Shown here: piece by piece, positions 1-7,539 of the stretch
Layout: every line of letters begins with the position of its first letter
How positions within the stretch are numbered: the stretch's first letter is position 1
Origin: Chitinophagaceae bacterium
Lineage (GTDB): Bacteria > Bacteroidota > Bacteroidia > Chitinophagales > Chitinophagaceae
DNA: 35,641 nucleotides
Direction: 5' to 3'
NCBI GenBank assembly: GCA_013694745.1
Contig: JACDBU010000101.1
Location: 1 to 35,641 of the forward strand
Made by a program: the position numbers and the translations under genes
The notes under the pieces: generated by a model
Databases searched by the model: none
Told to the model about the DNA's origin: nothing
What the model saw: only the letters and a program-made list of their open reading frames with translations

Positions 1-363
1 ACACTCCCTCCTGTGGTAACCCCGCCATCAACAGGCGCACTTTATATAACTGGAAGCGCAACCCCGGCTAGCTGGCAATGTGGTTGTGGAGAAGCTGCTC
101 CTGCAAGTCAAACATTTACAAAAATCAGCAATACATTATTTGAGATAACCATAAATCTTACCGCTAACGGGTCTTATCTTTTTCTTCCACAATACGGCAG
201 TTGGTCAGTAAAATATGGTGGTACAGGCTCTAATAATGCAAATAATGTTAATGGTGATAATTTTAAAATCAATGGTGGCGATTTGAAAGCACCTTCTACC
301 GGCGGTAATTATAAAATCCGGGTTGATTTTCAGGCTGGAACTTTTTCTGTAATAAAATTATAA
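1..363 (+). CDS. SusE/SusF-like outer membrane polysaccharide-binding lipoprotein, 3' end only
   Basis: The reading frame is open to the first base of the window (codons before the tracked GTG read TLPPVV), so this is the C-terminal ~120 residues of a longer gene; the GTG at 13 is not a real start. The visible part is one beta-rich module of the type repeated in the next gene: a 'LYITGSA' strand, a Trp-containing segment, 'YLFLPQYGSWSVKYG', and a closing 'GNYKIRVDFQAGTFSV' strand. SusE/SusF-type proteins are surface lipoproteins that bind glycans with such C-terminal modules and sit beside SusC/SusD transport pairs, which should lie upstream of this window. It ends 21 bases before the next SusE-like gene and is probably in one operon with it. 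The N-terminus and lipobox are not visible. Confidence 0.75.
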   Translation, partial: TLPPVVTPPSTGALYITGSATPASWQCGCGEAAPASQTFTKISNTLFEITINLTANGSYLFLPQYGSWSVKYGGTGSNNANNVNGDNFKINGGDLKAPSTGGNYKIRVDFQAGTFSVIKL

Positions 364-384
364 TAAGCTTTTAATAAAATCATT

Positions 385-1524
385 ATGAAATCAATTCTCA
401 ATTCAATTGTGTTAATAACTGGCTGCGTCTTTTTATTAACCTCGTGTGATAAAGCAGACAAGCTTTCATCTTACGGTAATGGCACGGTGCCTGTGCTCAC
501 CGCTTCGGCTACAAGTATTGCACCTGCTGCCGCAGATTCAAATAAAGTGGCGCTAACATTGAGCTGGTCTAATCCAAAATATGCTACGGATTCAGCGAAA
601 TATAAATATGTTATAGACATAGATTCATCTGGTAAAAATTTTTCTAATCCATCAAGCTTTACTGTAACAGGGGCTATGAGCAGGGGATTGCTGGCTAAAG
701 AAATAAATAATGTACTGTTATCAAAGGGGTATGCGTTTAATGTTCCCGTAAGTATTGATGTGAGGGTGTCTTCTTCATATTCTAATAATAATGAAAGACT
801 TACTTCCAACACCATTAAACTCCAGGTTACTCCTTATAAGATACCACCAAAAGTTGCCTTACCATCATCCGGAAAATTATTTTTGGTAGGTGATGCATCA
901 GATGGGGGATGGAACAATCCTGTTCCGGTTCCAAGCCAGGAATTTGCGCAGATAGATGAAACTATTTGGGGAGGAATATTTCATTTGACAGGCGGAAAAC
1001 AATTTTTGATTTTACCCGTCAACGGTGATTGGACACATAAGTTCGCTATTAGTAATAATGGAGCTGCTACATTGAATCAAACAGGGGATTTTGGCTTTGA
1101 TTTGGGCGATAATTTCCCTGGCCCAACCGCCACTGGATTTTATAAGATCGTAGTTGATTTCCAGTCAGGTAAGTATACAGTAACACCTTACTCAGGCACA
1201 TTGCCAACCAACCTCTACATCGTTGGTGACGCAACCACCTGGGGATGGAATAATCCTGTTCCGGTTGCAACGCAGCAATTCACAAGATTAAATTCTTCAG
1301 TATGGCAATTGACTGTACCATTAATTGGCGGCAAACAATATTTATTGTTACCCGTTAATGGTGACTGGAGTCATAAGTATGCAGTAAATGATAATTCAAT
1401 TGCAGGACTTGCAGCGGGTGGTAGTTTTGGATATGATCTTAGTAGTAACTTCCCTGCCCCGGCAGCATCAGGAACGTATAAAATAACCGTTAATTTTTTA
1501 ACCGGAACTTTTACCGTCCAATAA
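385..1524 (+). CDS. SusE-like outer membrane lipoprotein with two tandem glycan-binding modules
   Basis: Predicted surface lipoprotein that binds polysaccharide or oligosaccharide for a Sus-type uptake system. A signal peptide ends in lipobox LLTSC with the lipidated Cys at residue 21. Residues ~35-150 resemble the SusE N-terminal Ig-like domain ('LTLSWSNPKYATDSAKYKYVIDID'-type strands). Two very similar modules follow, ~164-270 and ~277-379, each with 'VGDA...GWNNPVPV', 'GGKQ(F/Y)L(I/L)LPVNGDW(T/S)HK' and a terminal 'YKI.V(D/N)F..G.(Y/F)TV' strand. The related module in the partial gene upstream makes three copies across two genes. The next genes are galactanases, so the ligand is probably beta-1,4-galactan (inference). 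A strong hairpin follows the stop. Family assignment is fairly safe; ligand is not proven. Confidence 0.82.
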   Translation: MKSILNSIVLITGCVFLLTSCDKADKLSSYGNGTVPVLTASATSIAPAAADSNKVALTLSWSNPKYATDSAKYKYVIDIDSSGKNFSNPSSFTVTGAMSRGLLAKEINNVLLSKGYAFNVPVSIDVRVSSSYSNNNERLTSNTIKLQVTPYKIPPKVALPSSGKLFLVGDASDGGWNNPVPVPSQEFAQIDETIWGGIFHLTGGKQFLILPVNGDWTHKFAISNNGAATLNQTGDFGFDLGDNFPGPTATGFYKIVVDFQSGKYTVTPYSGTLPTNLYIVGDATTWGWNNPVPVATQQFTRLNSSVWQLTVPLIGGKQYLLLPVNGDWSHKYAVNDNSIAGLAAGGSFGYDLSSNFPAPAASGTYKITVNFLTGTFTVQ

Positions 1525-1545
1525 TATTTTATTAAATTTAATTTC

Positions 1546-1575
1546 AAAAACCACCCTTTAAAAGGTGGTTTTTTT
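1546..1575 (+). terminator. Rho-independent terminator after the SusE-like gene
   Basis: ACCACC and GGTGGT pair around a short A/T loop, followed by a run of seven T. It lies 21 bases after the stop codon and separates the binding-protein genes from the GH53 gene, so the enzymes may be made at a lower level or from their own promoter. Confidence 0.8.
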
Positions 1576-1647
1576 ATTTTAAGATATTACCCTAATAAAT
1601 TTTTATTGACCCCGGAATTACAGAACTTTAGTAATGTTAATTGAGTC

Positions 1648-2688
1648 ATGAAAAAAATCCTCATCTGTTTTTTAATCTTGTTTATAACTTCTGATTGCAA
1701 TAAAGCAGGTAATACAACTGGCGGAAATATTATTGTTACACCACCACCACCGCCACCTTTGCCTTTTTTTGCTAAAGGGGCCGATGTAAGCTGGTTGACA
1801 GAAATGGAATCGCTGGGAATAAAATTTTATAACAGCAATGGAAACCAACAGGACTGCATGCAGATCCTGAAAAGTTTAGGTATGAATTCTATCCGCTTCA
1901 GGGTTTGGGTTAACCCGGCCAACGGATGGAATAATACTGCAGATGTTGTAGCAAAGGCAGTTCGTGCTAAAAATTTGGGTTTAAAGATCCTGCTTGATTT
2001 TCACTACAGTGATTCCTGGGCAGACCCCGGTAAACAAAACAAGCCGGCAGCCTGGGCAAGCGAGGATATTACCATGCTTCAAACATCTGTTTACGATCAC
2101 ACACTAACGGTATTGAATACACTAAAAGCAAATGGTATTACACCCGCCTGGGTGCAGGTTGGTAATGAAACAAACGATGGCATGCTGTGGCCGGAGGGCC
2201 GGGCTTCTGTAAACATGCAAAATTTTGCCCTGCTCGTTAAGGCAGGATACAACGCAGTAAAAGCCGTAGATGCTTCCATTAAAGTAGTGGTGCATATTTC
2301 CAATGGCTATGATAATGGCTTATTCAGGTGGATATTTGATGGTCTTAAAACCAATGGGGTTTCCTGGGATGTTGTCGGTATGTCAATGTATCCAACGGCC
2401 GCTAATTGGTCTACATTAAATTCACAATGCCTGGTTAATATGAATGACATGGTTACACGCTATAACAAAGAGGTCATGATATGTGAAGTGGGCATGAGCT
2501 GGAACGACTCTACAGCATGCAATTCATTTATTGCTGACCTGATAGTAAAAACAAGATCTGTTAGCGGAAACAAAGGCCTCGGTGTTTTTTACTGGGAGCC
2601 GGAAGCCTACAACAACTGGCAGAGATATTCACTCGGTGCCTTTGATAATTCAGGTAAACCAACGGCTGCTTTAAATGCTTTCAACTAA
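1648..2688 (+). CDS. Arabinogalactan endo-beta-1,4-galactanase (GH53), lipoprotein
   Basis: GH53 enzymes hydrolyse internal beta-1,4-galactosyl bonds of pectic galactan. The 346-residue protein has a hydrophobic signal with a lipobox-like 'TSDC' (Cys 17), a Pro-rich spacer ('TPPPPPPLP') and then a single TIM-barrel domain from ~42 to the end. Family hallmarks are 'KGADVSWL' at the start, 'SIRFRVWVNP', 'LLDFHYSDSWADP', the acid/base Glu174 in 'VQVGNE' and the nucleophile Glu280 in 'MICEVG'. Length is normal for a single-domain GH53. The next gene starts 9 bases after its stop, so the two are almost certainly cotranscribed. The Pro linker suggests the enzyme is displayed away from a membrane, probably at the cell surface (inference). 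Confidence 0.92.
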   Translation: MKKILICFLILFITSDCNKAGNTTGGNIIVTPPPPPPLPFFAKGADVSWLTEMESLGIKFYNSNGNQQDCMQILKSLGMNSIRFRVWVNPANGWNNTADVVAKAVRAKNLGLKILLDFHYSDSWADPGKQNKPAAWASEDITMLQTSVYDHTLTVLNTLKANGITPAWVQVGNETNDGMLWPEGRASVNMQNFALLVKAGYNAVKAVDASIKVVVHISNGYDNGLFRWIFDGLKTNGVSWDVVGMSMYPTAANWSTLNSQCLVNMNDMVTRYNKEVMICEVGMSWNDSTACNSFIADLIVKTRSVSGNKGLGVFYWEPEAYNNWQRYSLGAFDNSGKPTAALNAFN

Positions 2689-2697
2689 ATTTCGATA

Positions 2698-5600
2698 ATG
2701 TTCAAACACGCCTGGATCATCATCTGCCTGTTACATTTTTCATTGCGAACTTTCTCCCAGTTCGATTCCCCAAGAAAAAATATTGATTTTGATGAAGGGT
2801 GGAAATTTCATCCCGGCAATGCAGCTGATGCTGTTAAGGATTTTAACTACAGCATTGCCAATATCTTTTCAAAATCCGGTAAAGGTGATGGTTCTGCGAT
2901 CGATGTAAAATTCAATGATGCAGGATGGCGTAATGTTGATCTGCCACATGACTGGGCCGTTGAATTACCATTTGTAAATTCGCCATCTTTTGATGTGATG
3001 GCACATGGCTACAAACCTGTTGGAGGCTTGTTCCCCGAAACAAGTATAGGCTGGTACCGCAAGCATTTTTTAGTTAACAGGAACGATTCAGGTCAGCGTT
3101 TTCAAATTCAGTTTGATGGTATTTTTCGTGATGCCAACATCTGGATAAATGGATTTTATGTTGGCAACAATAAAAGCGGGTATGTTGGAGTATGTTACGA
3201 CATCACCGATTATATAAACTTTGATAAAGAGAATGTAATAGTTGTTCGGGTAGATGCCTCGCAATATGAAGGATGGTTTTATGAAGGCGCCGGTATCTAC
3301 CGGCATACATGGCTTAATGAATACAATAATTTGCATATTGCCAATAATGGGGTTTTTGTTTATACGGATGCAAATAAAAATAATGCCATTGTTAATATTG
3401 AAACCAATGTAGAAAATAACAACGGCATACCATCATCCTGCAGTATTTCTACAATGATCACGGACCGGGATGGAAAAATTATTGCACACTCAAATGAAGA
3501 GCCGATTTCATTGAACATTGATGAAAGCCGGATTTTTAAACAAAAGATCATTGTTCCCAATCCAAGGTTATGGTCTTTGGAAGATCCTTACCTGTACAGG
3601 ATAATATCTGTAATTAAATCAAACGGAAAGATCATTGACAGCGAAAAAAAACGTTTTGGGATACGCTCTGTAAGTATCACTTCAAATGGTCTTTTCCTGA
3701 ATGGGAAATATGTAAAAATTAAAGGAACCAACAACCACCAGGATCACGCGGGGCTTGGAAGCGCGCTCCCCGATTATCTTCAGTACTATCGCATCAGGTT
3801 GTTGAAAGAAATGGGTGCTAATGCTTACAGAACTAGCCATAATGCACCAGCGCCAGAATTACTTGATGCCTGCGATAGCCTGGGAATGCTGGTACTGGAT
3901 GAACAGCGTTTGCTGAACAGCAGCCCGGAATACATTGACCAATTTGAAAGACTTATCAAAAGAGATCGTGACCATCCCAGCGTTTTTTTATGGTCAATTG
4001 GTAATGAAGAAGGATGGATACAAACCAACAGTACCGGCAAACGCATTTCACAAACCTTGCTTCAAAAACAAAAACAACTTGATCCCTCACGGTTAAGCAC
4101 ATACGCAGCTGATGTGGCAAATATTTACACAGGTGTAAATGAAGTTATACCGGTACGTGGATTCAATTACCGTATCAATGGCGTGGATCCTTATCACAAA
4201 GATCATCCCCTGCAACCCATTGTAGGAACGGAAATGGGAAGCACTGTTACAACCAGGGGCATCTACATAAAAGATACTATAAATGCCTATCTCCCCGATG
4301 AAGATATTACAGCACCCTGGTGGGCAAATACTGCTGAACAATGGTGGACACTGGCTTCCGCACGTGCCTGGTGGATGGGTGGTTTTGTTTGGACAGGCTT
4401 TGATTACCGCGGTGAGCCTACACCTTTCCAATGGCCGAACATTAGCTCGCATTTTGGTGTGATGGATGCATGTGGCTTCCCTAAAAATATTTATTACTAT
4501 TATCAATCCTGGTGGACAGATAAAGATGTTCTGCATATTTCGCCACACTGGAATACGCCTACCGCACAGGAAAGCTGGAACGGCAGTACTGGAAAAGCGG
4601 TTGATGTGTGGGTTAACAGCAATGCTGACAATGTTGAACTTTTTTTAAATGGAAAAAGCCTGGGTAAAAAAGATATGCCTCGCGATAAACATTTGCAATG
4701 GACGGTTAACTACGAGCCAGGTAAACTTGAAGCCATTGCCTACAAAAAAGGGAGAAGATTAAATACCGTTATTGAAACAACCGGTAAGCCTTCCGAAATT
4801 GCACTGACACCTTACAAGACCACCATGCTGGCCGATGGCAAAGATGCAGCAGTAGTGAATATCAGCGTGGTTGACAAGCAGGGAAGGGAAGTGCCTGATG
4901 CAAATGATCTTATTCATTTTTCTGTTACGGGCGATGCGAAAATCATTGGCGTTGGTAATGGCGATCCTAGCAGTCATGAGCAGGATAAATATTACGATGT
5001 TACAGCACAGCGCCATTTGTTCAACGGTAAATGCCAGGTTATTTTACAATCCGGAAAAAGCAAAAGCCTTATAAAATTAACGGCAACATCCAGCTCGCTG
5101 TACAAAGGAGAAACAACCATATTTTCCATTCAGCCTGTTGCTACCTCTTATAAAAATGAAAAAAATTACAGTAGTGTCGTGGTTAAAAAATCAATTGGCA
5201 AAATGCTGGGAGCTGATATATCTTTTTTACCACAGCTGGAAGATCGCGGGGTTAAATTCTCTGATAAAGGAATACAAAAAGATGCCATAGAGATTTTGAA
5301 AGATCATGGTTTCAATTATATCCGCCTGCGAATTTTTAATGATCCGGCAACAGACAGCGGCTACTCTCCCAAAAAAGGATTTTGTGACCTTGCTCATACA
5401 CTTCAAATGGCAAAGCGTTTGAAAAATCTGGGAATGAAATTTTTGCTTGATTTTCATTATAGTGATTACTGGGCTGACCCGCAGCAACAGAATATACCGG
5501 CTGCATGGCGCGGATTAAATTTTAATCAGTTAACACAAGCCCTGCATGATTATACAAAAAAGGTATTGCTTGCATTGAAAGCTCAAAATACTTTACCGGA

Positions 5601-6105
5601 TATGGTCCAGGTAGGCAATGAAATAAATCATGGTATGGTATGGCCCGATGGGCAGATCGGAAATTTGGATAGCCTGGCGGGCTTGCTGCATGCGGGTATA
5701 GTTGCATGCAATGAAGTTGATCCGTCCATTATTATTATGTTGCACATAGCTTTAGGTGGGCAGAATGATGAATCAAGATTTTTTCTTGATAATATGATCG
5801 AACGCAATGTTTTGTTTGATGTGATCGGTGAGTCTTATTATCCAAAATGGCATGGAACACCGGATGACCTGAGGAATAACTTATCCGATCTTATCACCCA
5901 TTATAATAAAGACGTGATAGTAGTTGAATATTCGCAATTAAAAAATGAAGTGAATGATATTGTCTTTAATCTTCCCTGTGATAAAGGAAAAGGTTCATGC
6001 ATTTGGGAACCGTTAAGTACGTGGGAATCTGTTTTTGACAAAGATGGAAAATCAAATGGCTTCTTAAATATGTATGACGAGATAAGTAAGCGGTATCTTA
6101 AATAA
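2698..6105 (+). CDS. Two-enzyme fusion: GH2 beta-galactosidase joined to a GH53 endo-galactanase
   Basis: This 1135-residue protein has a signal peptide (~1-20, ending 'RTFSQ'), so it is exported. Residues ~25-320 are the GH2 sugar-binding and Ig-like domains, and ~325-620 the GH2 barrel with acid/base Glu437 in 'GNEEGW' and nucleophile Glu512 in 'VGTEMG'; the 75-residue spacing fits the family. A DUF4982-like domain (~630-690) and a C-terminal Ig-like GH2 domain (~700-815) follow. From ~835 to the end there is a second catalytic domain of GH53 type: 'LGADISFL', 'LLDFHYSDYWADP', Glu975 in 'VQVGNE' and Glu1077 in 'VVVEYS'. Both active sites look intact. One polypeptide could therefore cut galactan internally and remove terminal galactose. 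It follows a stand-alone GH53 gene by 9 bases. Frame is continuous; no frameshift is seen at the junction. Confidence 0.9.
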   Translation: MFKHAWIIICLLHFSLRTFSQFDSPRKNIDFDEGWKFHPGNAADAVKDFNYSIANIFSKSGKGDGSAIDVKFNDAGWRNVDLPHDWAVELPFVNSPSFDVMAHGYKPVGGLFPETSIGWYRKHFLVNRNDSGQRFQIQFDGIFRDANIWINGFYVGNNKSGYVGVCYDITDYINFDKENVIVVRVDASQYEGWFYEGAGIYRHTWLNEYNNLHIANNGVFVYTDANKNNAIVNIETNVENNNGIPSSCSISTMITDRDGKIIAHSNEEPISLNIDESRIFKQKIIVPNPRLWSLEDPYLYRIISVIKSNGKIIDSEKKRFGIRSVSITSNGLFLNGKYVKIKGTNNHQDHAGLGSALPDYLQYYRIRLLKEMGANAYRTSHNAPAPELLDACDSLGMLVLDEQRLLNSSPEYIDQFERLIKRDRDHPSVFLWSIGNEEGWIQTNSTGKRISQTLLQKQKQLDPSRLSTYAADVANIYTGVNEVIPVRGFNYRINGVDPYHKDHPLQPIVGTEMGSTVTTRGIYIKDTINAYLPDEDITAPWWANTAEQWWTLASARAWWMGGFVWTGFDYRGEPTPFQWPNISSHFGVMDACGFPKNIYYYYQSWWTDKDVLHISPHWNTPTAQESWNGSTGKAVDVWVNSNADNVELFLNGKSLGKKDMPRDKHLQWTVNYEPGKLEAIAYKKGRRLNTVIETTGKPSEIALTPYKTTMLADGKDAAVVNISVVDKQGREVPDANDLIHFSVTGDAKIIGVGNGDPSSHEQDKYYDVTAQRHLFNGKCQVILQSGKSKSLIKLTATSSSLYKGETTIFSIQPVATSYKNEKNYSSVVVKKSIGKMLGADISFLPQLEDRGVKFSDKGIQKDAIEILKDHGFNYIRLRIFNDPATDSGYSPKKGFCDLAHTLQMAKRLKNLGMKFLLDFHYSDYWADPQQQNIPAAWRGLNFNQLTQALHDYTKKVLLALKAQNTLPDMVQVGNEINHGMVWPDGQIGNLDSLAGLLHAGIVACNEVDPSIIIMLHIALGGQNDESRFFLDNMIERNVLFDVIGESYYPKWHGTPDDLRNNLSDLITHYNKDVIVVEYSQLKNEVNDIVFNLPCDKGKGSCIWEPLSTWESVFDKDGKSNGFLNMYDEISKRYLK

Positions 6106-6129
6106 TTTTTTATCCGGATACTGGCAATA

Positions 6130-6282
6130 CTACATTATTTTCAACGCTTTTGAAAATGTTGTAATTACGAATGGAAGCGCCATCCAGAAAATTTCCCTTT
6201 TAAATACAAGAAGAAGTATCAGTCCTAGTAAGGAAATAAAAAAATAGATCCACCATTTGCCAGTGCCTTCCATTGTACTCAT
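6130..6282 (-). CDS. Small hydrophobic membrane protein, 50 residues, unannotated
   Basis: This ORF is too short for the track. It reads from ATG at 6282 to TAG at 6130 and begins MSTMEGTGKWWIYFFISLLG. One clear transmembrane stretch (~10-27) is followed by a basic 'FKRE' and a second, weaker hydrophobic stretch (~32-42), then 'KALKIM'. Aromatic Trp residues sit at the membrane border, as in real small membrane proteins. A perfect TAnnTTTGC promoter box lies 15 bases upstream of the ATG on the same strand. It faces away from the ribosomal cluster and converges on the GH2-GH53 gene. Function is unknown. I consider it likely real because composition, start, and promoter agree, but no homolog search was possible. 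Confidence 0.55.
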   Translation of the reverse strand: MSTMEGTGKWWIYFFISLLGLILLLVFKREIFWMALPFVITTFSKALKIM

Positions 6283-6296
6283 GTTTTTTAGTTTGC

Positions 6297-6305
6297 GCAA
6301 ATATA
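6297..6305 (-). promoter_or_regulatory. -7 promoter element for the 50-residue membrane protein
   Basis: On the minus strand the bases read TATATTTGC, a perfect match to the Bacteroidota -7 element TAnnTTTG. Transcription would begin about 12 bases before the ATG at 6282. No clear TTG element is visible at the usual -33 distance. Confidence 0.45.
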
Positions 6306-6454
6306 ATCGTTAATTGCTTTCCCGTAAATATCTATGCATAAAAATATGTCATACATTTAGTTTGTATTTTGCAGGGGTATTTTAATTTTGGGTCAGAATT
6401 ATTATTGACTACCAGTTGATTACAAAGCATACTCTAAAAAACTTCCCTGAATTT

Positions 6455-6485
6455 TTGGTAGATTAATATCATTGTCACACCTTTG
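6455..6485 (+). promoter_or_regulatory. Candidate promoter for the rplM-rpsI-rpsB-tsf cluster
   Basis: TTG at 6455-6457 and CACCTTTG at 6478-6485 are separated by 20 bases, matching the Bacteroidota TTG-N(19-21)-TAnnTTTG layout with one mismatch (C for the first T). It would give a leader of about 75-80 bases before rplM. Confidence 0.5.
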
Positions 6486-6498
6486 CACTCCTTTAAAA

Positions 6499-6522
6499 AA
6501 GCCATTGGGATAGCGATGGCTT
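6499..6522 (+). promoter_or_regulatory. Hairpin in the rplM leader, possible ribosomal-protein autoregulatory element
   Basis: AAGCCAT and ATGGCTT form a perfect 7-bp stem around a 10-base loop (TGGGATAGCG). It lies between the candidate promoter and the rplM start and is not followed by a T run, so it is not a typical terminator. Leaders that bind a ribosomal protein and repress their own operon are common in front of such clusters. Which protein would bind here is not shown by the sequence. Confidence 0.4.
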
Positions 6523-6567
6523 CGTTTCCACACAGGATTCAAAGGCACTTAATTAAAAATAGTAAAA

Positions 6568-7011
6568 ATGAGTAAACTACATTTCACCACTAAACATGCG
6601 AACGAGGCTACCGTGCAGCGTAATTGGTACGTTGTTGATGGTACTAATCAAACCGTTGGTCGTATGTGCGCTAAAATAGCGTCTGTTCTCCGTGGTAAGA
6701 ACAAAGCGTATTATACCCCGCACGTTGATTGCGGAGATTTTGTGGTAGTAACCAACTGCGACAAAATAAAATTCACAGGCAATAAGCTTGATGATAAAAT
6801 TTACATCAATTACAGCGGCTACCCGGGTGGTAAAAAAGAAGAGACAGCAAAAGAATTGCTTCGCCGTCGTCCTGACGCAATTATCGAAAGAGCGGTTAAA
6901 GGGATGTTGCCTAAAAACCGGCTTGGTCGTAAGATGTATAAAAAATTATTTGTGTACGTTGGCGAGAATCATCCCCATACAGCACAGGCACCTAAAACAC
7001 TAACTTTCTAA
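6568..7011 (+). CDS. rplM: 50S ribosomal protein L13 (uL13)
   Basis: L13 is an early-assembly protein of the large subunit. The 147 residues have the normal length and family motifs: 'WYVVDGTNQTVGRMCAKIASVLRGK', 'GDFVVVTNCDKIKFTGNK', 'RRPDAIIERAVKGMLPKNRLGR' and a C-terminal 'YVGENHPHTAQAP'. It is the first gene of the cluster, with rpsI 9 bases downstream, the standard L13-S9 pairing of bacteria. The ATG at 6568 follows an A-rich stretch without a Shine-Dalgarno sequence, as usual in Bacteroidota. Confidence 0.98.
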   Translation: MSKLHFTTKHANEATVQRNWYVVDGTNQTVGRMCAKIASVLRGKNKAYYTPHVDCGDFVVVTNCDKIKFTGNKLDDKIYINYSGYPGGKKEETAKELLRRRPDAIIERAVKGMLPKNRLGRKMYKKLFVYVGENHPHTAQAPKTLTF

Positions 7012-7020
7012 TTCTATATA

Positions 7021-7410
7021 ATGGAAAAACAAAAAAATGCAGTAGGCCGTCGTAAAGAAGCAGTTACAAGGGTCTTTCTTACAAAGGGCGATGGAAAAAT
7101 AACGATTAACGAAAAGGATTACAAAACGTATTTCCCTTTGGTTTATTTACAAAACCAGGTTGAAGCTCCTTTTAAAACCATTGAGTCTGCCGACAAATTT
7201 GATGTGGTAGTAAATGCGCAGGGTGGTGGTGTAAAAGGCCAGGCAGAGGCCGTAAAATTAGGGATTGCACGTGCTTTATTGCAGGTGAATCCTGATTATC
7301 GTCCGGCATTGAAAGCAGCTGGGTTATTAAAGCGCGATCCTCGTAGTGTTGAGCGTAAAAAACCGGGAAAGAAGAAAGCAAGAAAGAGCTTCCAGTTCTC
7401 TAAGAGATAA
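7021..7410 (+). CDS. rpsI: 30S ribosomal protein S9 (uS9)
   Basis: S9 sits in the head of the small subunit and its C-terminal tail reaches the P-site tRNA. The 129 residues show 'VGRRKEAVTRVFL' at the N-terminus, 'GGGVKGQAEAVKLGIARAL' in the middle, and the expected basic tail 'RDPRSVERKKPGKKKARKSFQFSKR', ending in the conserved KR. It lies 9 bases after rplM and is translated from the same message. The next gene, rpsB, is separated by 129 bases that carry two GC-rich hairpins. Confidence 0.98.
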   Translation: MEKQKNAVGRRKEAVTRVFLTKGDGKITINEKDYKTYFPLVYLQNQVEAPFKTIESADKFDVVVNAQGGGVKGQAEAVKLGIARALLQVNPDYRPALKAAGLLKRDPRSVERKKPGKKKARKSFQFSKR

Positions 7411-7416
7411 AAGCAG

Positions 7417-7530
7417 CCCCCTCTAACTCCCCCGATAGGGGAGAATATGGGAAACGAATTTGGTATGGTAAACTATTTACAAATTTAAAAAATCTTCGCA
7501 AGTCCCTCCTTCGGAGGGATTTAGGGAGGC
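7417..7530. repeat. Two GC-rich REP-like hairpins between rpsI and rpsB
   Basis: The first hairpin pairs CTCCCC (7427-7432) with GGGGAG (7438-7443) and is preceded by CCCCCTCTAA. The second pairs TCCCTCC with GGAGGGA (about 7503-7519) and is followed by TTTAGGGAGG. They are much richer in G and C than the surrounding DNA and lack T runs, so they do not look like terminators. Similar CCCTC...GAGGG palindromes occur as dispersed intergenic repeats in many Bacteroidota genomes; that origin is inferred here. They could affect expression of rpsB relative to rpsI. Confidence 0.5.
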
Positions 7531-7539
7531 ATTAACTTT

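Noticed and set aside
13-15. GTG as start of the first ORF
   Set aside because: The frame is open to base 1 and the module is clearly the end of a larger SusE/SusF-like protein.
2689-2697. Possibility that the GH53 gene and the GH2-GH53 gene are one frameshifted gene
   Set aside because: The first gene ends in a full GH53 domain with normal C-terminus and the second begins with its own signal peptide, so they are two separate genes.
4093-4548. 151-codon minus-strand ORF within the GH2-GH53 gene
   Set aside because: Antisense to the GH2 barrel with no signal, domain or promoter; the plus-strand frame has intact catalytic motifs.
7417-7530. CRISPR or tandem-repeat array in the rpsI-rpsB gap
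   Set aside because: Only two unlike palindromes are present, with no regular spacer pattern and no cas genes in the window.
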